Source: Latrodectus hesperus
Lineage: Eukaryota > Arthropoda > Arachnida > Araneae > Theridiidae
DNA length: 64,000 nucleotides
Direction: 5' to 3'
Assembly (NCBI GenBank): GCA_037975125.1
Contig: JAJQOW010000015.1
Location: 1,894,303 to 1,958,302 of the forward strand
Positions 41,301-47,300 of this stretch are shown here, piece after piece (positions within the stretch are counted from its first letter, which is position 1; each line of letters begins with the position of its first letter). Below the pieces are notes generated by a model, which saw nothing but the letters and a program-made list of their open reading frames with translations, was not told the DNA's origin and did not search any database. A program made the translations under genes and the position numbers.

Positions 41301-44300
41301 AAGTGAGGGTTGGCTGCATAATGAAATAGAATGTGTCTCACAAGCTTGTGGTGTGGATGTTGCTGATTATTTTTATGTTCAAATATTTTTCAAGACTGAT
41401 TTGAGCTCATACACTAACAAGAACACATACACCACCTAGAATACCTTAGGCAGCTTGCATTGGAGATTATTGATACAATCCCTTGTGATGCATTACAGAT
41501 CATTACTAACGGCAGCATGGGTAATGGAGCTATTTTGGGTAGTAGAGTTTTTGTTAAAAAGGAGAGCAGCATTGGAGTCTGTGTAAGGAATCCCGACAAT
41601 TGCTCTGTGTTCCATTCAAAGCTAATAGCTATTTAGGAAACTTTGAAATTTTGCATAACTGAGAGTATTTGCACTGACATTTGGAAGTGATAGTCATTGA
41701 TTCAGTCAGCATTTAAATAAATTGTGGAAGCATGAGGACTGAACTACTAGGAACATTGTCCGGCCTTAGAATCGCTTGATTGCCAATGTTATCACTTTTC
41801 AGTGGGTTCCAGTGCATGTGGAAGTGTACGGTAATGAAATTGCTGATGGTCTGGCCCAAGAGGGCAACCATAAGTGTACTGTTTATGGTGGCTTCCTAAC
41901 TTTTTCAGAGATTGCCACCTGAGTCCAGCAAGATATCTGTTCTTCTTGAAATAGAGCCCCAATGCAAGAATGGTATGCAGAAAATTGCCCTGGAGCTTTC
42001 TGTTTGGGGTTGGCAACAAACACAATCAGAAAACTATAGCAAGATTTTGAAGTGAACAAATTCGTGTATAACGTCATGTAACAGGCCACAAAGTTTATCC
42101 TCTGTGTCCAAAATACAACACGATTCAAGCTGCTCCTGCCCACATTTTGGCTTGCTTCAGTTTAAATTAAAGCCAACCATTTTTGAGCCCTGAAACTGTG
42201 TTCCATTGCTTGAAGGTGTTTGGGCTCAAGGTTTGATATTGCTGTCAAACAGGAAGGATAAGCCTAAACAAAAAGTTTCCCCTCTCATCACATCTCTTCT
42301 CACTTATCAATTTAAAAATTTAAAAAATGCAAATATAAACAAATACAATTAATAAATATAATCACTGCGAACAAACCCAATTCACAATTTTTTGACACCC
42401 TCTAAAGAATAGGTAAAACAAGAAATTGATAGCAGAATGGAGTGTAAATTTTGAATTTTATAGCACTTAAGCAGAATTATGACAGAGGGTAACAAATCAC
42501 TAATTTTATTTGTTCATCTTACAGGAGATCTTTAACAATTATTGAGAAGACTGTAGGTAGATTATCATGTGTTATCATTTAATTGAAAATATACTGAGAC
42601 CTCATATTTAAAGCTAACTCTCTATAAGAATTTTTTAAATACTTCATTACTAACAGATAGAAGTAGTTGATGCATCATAATTTAATGATAATTTCAATAA
42701 TTAATTTTAAATTTAATTAAATGTAAATAAGTAATAAATTTCAATTACAAGTATTACAATAATTTTTTAATTAGCCTCTTGAAGACAGAGATAATATATA
42801 ACTTTACTTAAAAATATTGAACAGCATTTAAATTACTTACATTCCTGAGGATCGGTGACATTTCTATCCTGAAATTATAAAACAAATTTTAGATTGAATA
42901 TTTAACAAAGAATCTAATTTAATATAGAAAATTGAACATTTAATCATTAAACACTTTTAAGTTACATTTTCCAACAAAACAAGTTTTAAATATATTTTTG
43001 AATGTTTCAAATTTAAGATATCTGTTAGTCACTTTAGTCATTTTAGGGTCACAAGGGTTACTAATATTTAAACCAACAAGATGGGATTTGAACCCGAATG
43101 CTATTATTAAGCTTGAGCATGAACTAAAGGTCAAATTATAAACCATTTGGTTGCCAGCTTGGCAAACTTAAAAGATAATGAAATAATTTTAAACAATTAT
43201 TTGGGAACAGAAGTGCATTGTAAGACCCACAAAATTTTAAAAACTTAAAAAGTCTTCAAAAGAATGATGAACTTAAGGTCTAAATATTGGCAATTTCGTT
43301 AAGTATTTTTATATATGATCACTGACAACTGACATTAACATCTGATCACAGATTAGATTTCATATATTATCTAAAAATAAAAATTCTTATCCCATTGAAA
43401 ATATAATTTTATTATTTTTTTAAAATAATGAGCAAAGCACAAGTCTGTAACCATTCCAATTTGGAGACAAAATTAATATAGTCAGCATCCGTCAGGAAAA
43501 AAGATTTTGGTGGTCGACTTATTTTATGAATTAAATTTTGTGGAGTCAATTCAGAGCTTTGAATCTAAGGATAATAAGTTGTTAACAAAACAAAATTATC
43601 ATAAAAGCTAGCTACTTAATAGGTAGTTGGAGAACACTGCGCTAGGATGATGTGTGAACCATCACGATAAGGCACAAATTTTGATGTTTTCCTTTCAGCT
43701 TGTTATATACCTATGGTAATTGTTCAACTCTGCTGTGAGATTTCAGAGACCTTATAACTGAGTTGGTTGCTTGGGTTTTATAGCGCAAGTTCCTAAAATG
43801 GGCGTGCTGTGGCAATTTTCTTTTTAAAGAAATTATTTTTTATTGCTTTTATTAAAAAACCTAAACATTTAGAATTTAAAAAACAAAAATAAATGTATAT
43901 AATATTAAAATCTATACAATCATATTAAAAAAACAATAAATATAACAAAATTTTATATAATTACAAAATTTAAAATATAAATTTAATAAAACATAAAAAC
44001 CTATTGCTCTCAAATATGCAAATAGGTTTTTGTGGGGTGGTTCTCCCAACAAATCAAACATGGTTGAAAAGGTCTGTTTTAAAAAATTTTAAATGATAAA
44101 GGTTAAAATTAGGGTGCAAAATTAAAAGATGGAACACAGTATATGGTTCATTACACTTTTCATGCCAAGGATTTAGTTTACGTAGAAATAAATGTTGATG
44201 TGTGAAACATGTATGTCTGATATGATGGCGAATCAATATAGCAGCACTTCGGAATGGTGAAATTGGCAATGCGGTGAGGGATGAGAAAATGGTATGCAAC

Positions 44301-47300
44301 TAGCTGTCAACCTGCAAGTTCTATGATTCTTGCCAAAGAAAATATAGAAGCATTTTAATACCCTTTCTCACATCTGAAAGATGAATTGATGGTAATACTA
44401 GATCTGATGCAGCATTTGCATCTGCATTCCCTTTCTCATTTCCATCAAGATCTACATGGCTTAGTATCCAACAAAAGCCTATTTCATATCTCTTGTCAGC
44501 AAAGGAATCCCATGCTCTGAAAATTCTCGATATAATATGACGACATGTAAAACTATTGTTCCTCAAAGCTTTGAAAATACTCATGCTATCATTGTATATA
44601 CAAAATTGATGATAATCACTTGTATTTGCATGCTGAAGTTTAAATAAATGGCTGTTGCTTCAGCAATAAAGATGGGGCAGGACGAATGTAGGCTATAGCT
44701 AAAAATGCATTATTAATAAAAACTCCACAGCCGACATGTCCAACAGTTTTATATCCATCTGTGAATACAGGTTTGTAAGACTGGTACTGATAGCAAAGAG
44801 AATAGTAATCGTTTCCAAATTGTTTCCAATCCAATTTTCTAAATTGAGCAAAGATATTTGTTGGTTCATACCAAGGCGGATAAGCAAATTGATCAAAAGA
44901 CTATCTGAACTTCACATCTGAGGCTTTCAGACATATGTGATCTGGCTCGTGTGTGAAGAGTGGGATGCTCATTGGACAAGCATCATAAGTCTCTTAAGGG
45001 AGGCATTAGGAGCCATGGAATGTAACGGGTGATGAGGGATTGATATGATTTTAGCATAATAATTGAGAGACTGCTGCAGTCGTCTCAGGTCTTAACAGTA
45101 ATCGTTGATTAATCACATATAGACTCTGGACAGGTGACGTGCGGAAGGTCCCAGAGCATATTCTTAAAGCAGAGTAATAAACTGTATCCAATCTTCATAA
45201 AACGGAAGATCTAGCCAATCTATAAACAACACATCTGTAATCAATGCGGGATAAAATTAATGACTTATAAACTTGAAGAAGTGATGTGCGATCTGCATCC
45301 CAAAATGTATTCAAAAGCACCTTAAGGATATTAAGCGATCACTCACACTTCTTCCGTAAATTTAAAACATGCGGAAGGTTAATTTTTGGTCAAAGATAAT
45401 TCCCAGGAATTTTATTTCATTGACTACTTGTATTGGAATGTTGTTGATATTAATAACTGGATCATTGTGAAGGCTAGTCTTTCTACAGAAGTGGACATAT
45501 CTACTCTAGCTTGGTTATAATGTATGGCCATTCTCAGCACACCATGCAGCAACTTTATTGCTACCTTACAACTGAGAGAATAAATTATATAGTGCTTATT
45601 GTAGTAGCTTTTCCTTTAAGTAATTGTTTCATTTCAATATGTTCCCATAGTTTGTTCTTGATGGATGCAAACTTTTTGAGAAATAGTTTGATCTTGGTAA
45701 CAAAATTGTTATTTTACACTACAGCTTTGAAGTCTAGTACAATATCTACAGCTTTTTTAATTTTTTTACTTAATTGCAGAATAGAAGGTGCATGGTTTGT
45801 GATATCACATATGGTAATATTCATGGCAAAATGAAACATTGGTGACTTTAAACGACAGTTAGTGTAATTATCTCCAACAAGGATTACGCAACAAGGTTTT
45901 AGATCTCTATTCTTAAGTTTCACTGGATTTGCTTAAGGCAAATAGCATCTGCATCAAGTATTGGGCTGATGGTGTAGGTATAACATACTTGTTGAAGAAC
46001 AAAGTTAAAGAACTGCAAACCATTATCATTGATGATTCGGTAATGTATACCATATCTCATGAAGACTTTTTCAATTAAGGCTTAAACACATTCCCTCACA
46101 GTTGTTTGAGCAAGTAGAAACAATTCTACCCTATTAAGTAGCACAATCTTTAACAATAAATATCCATTTTACTAGTTTCAGTTCTTAGCAATCGTCCAAA
46201 ATAATCAAAACAGTAATATCAAATCTCAAGAGATCTAGACACCAGTTCGAAGCAAACCTGCTGGTTTCTGATTAGTAGCTTTATAATAGTTATATTATGG
46301 ACAGTTTTTTTATATAATCAAATAAACTTTTTCATTCCAGTTTAATAGTAATATCTAGCAATTCTTTTAAATGTGTCTTTTTCTCCATAATGATTAAAAA
46401 TATGGTCATTATGGAGAAAAAGGCACATTTCAAAGAATTTTCATGATAGGTTAGCATTCTAAAGAAGGAAAGAGCAGCTGAACTTCTTTGGAATCTGCAT
46501 TTGGTTCATAGTGATAAAAAACTCATTGACTCATTAAAAATCTTTGTTCTGTCTAGTTACCATAATATTCCATTTTCTGGGTAGATTAAAAAACTTCAAT
46601 GATTTTTCTAAAAATTTTTTCAAGTCAGGTCAGCTATAGCTATATTAAAAACTTCACAAGGAGGTTTTTCTTATCCATCACATACAGGACAATGAAACAT
46701 GTCAGCAACATTTTTTTCAGGTATGTACAAAACATTCAGGTTGTATTTCAAATGACCATTGAGCATGCCATCCAGTTAGAGACTTTAAAATAGGAAGCTA
46801 TTTTTAATGAATGGTGATCAAAGACCATAGTGATTATAGCGATCCTATCAAATAGCCACAGAATTTCTTTAAAGCCATACAACAGCAAGAGCTTCTCTTT
46901 CAGTCATTGAATAGTAGTGTTCTGTATGCAAAAGATACCTTTTTGCAAATTCAACAGGATAATCTGATCCATCAGCATGAAATAATATACACAGTTCCAA
47001 ATGCAACTACTTGCATCTCTGTAAACAATGAATTGTTTTGCTCCATCAGATTGCTTTAACAAGGGTGCTTTCTGTTGGTTAAATCTCCATTCCTATATAG
47101 ACATTTTTCTTTGCAAGATCAAAAAGGAGGTCAGGAAATTTCAGCAAAATTCTGAATATATTTTCGAAATAATGAACATTTTTGCAGAAAAGATGGAATT
47201 TCTTTAATGATTCTTGGAAGAGGAATTCTCTGTTTAGGAGAAACCTTTCTTGAATCAACTTTGATTCCATTTTGTGTTCCATTCAAGCAAAATAGCACCA

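Noticed and set aside
41792..42143. Two minus-strand frames of 77 and 86 codons
   Set aside because: Antisense shadows of the plus-strand RNase H remnant.
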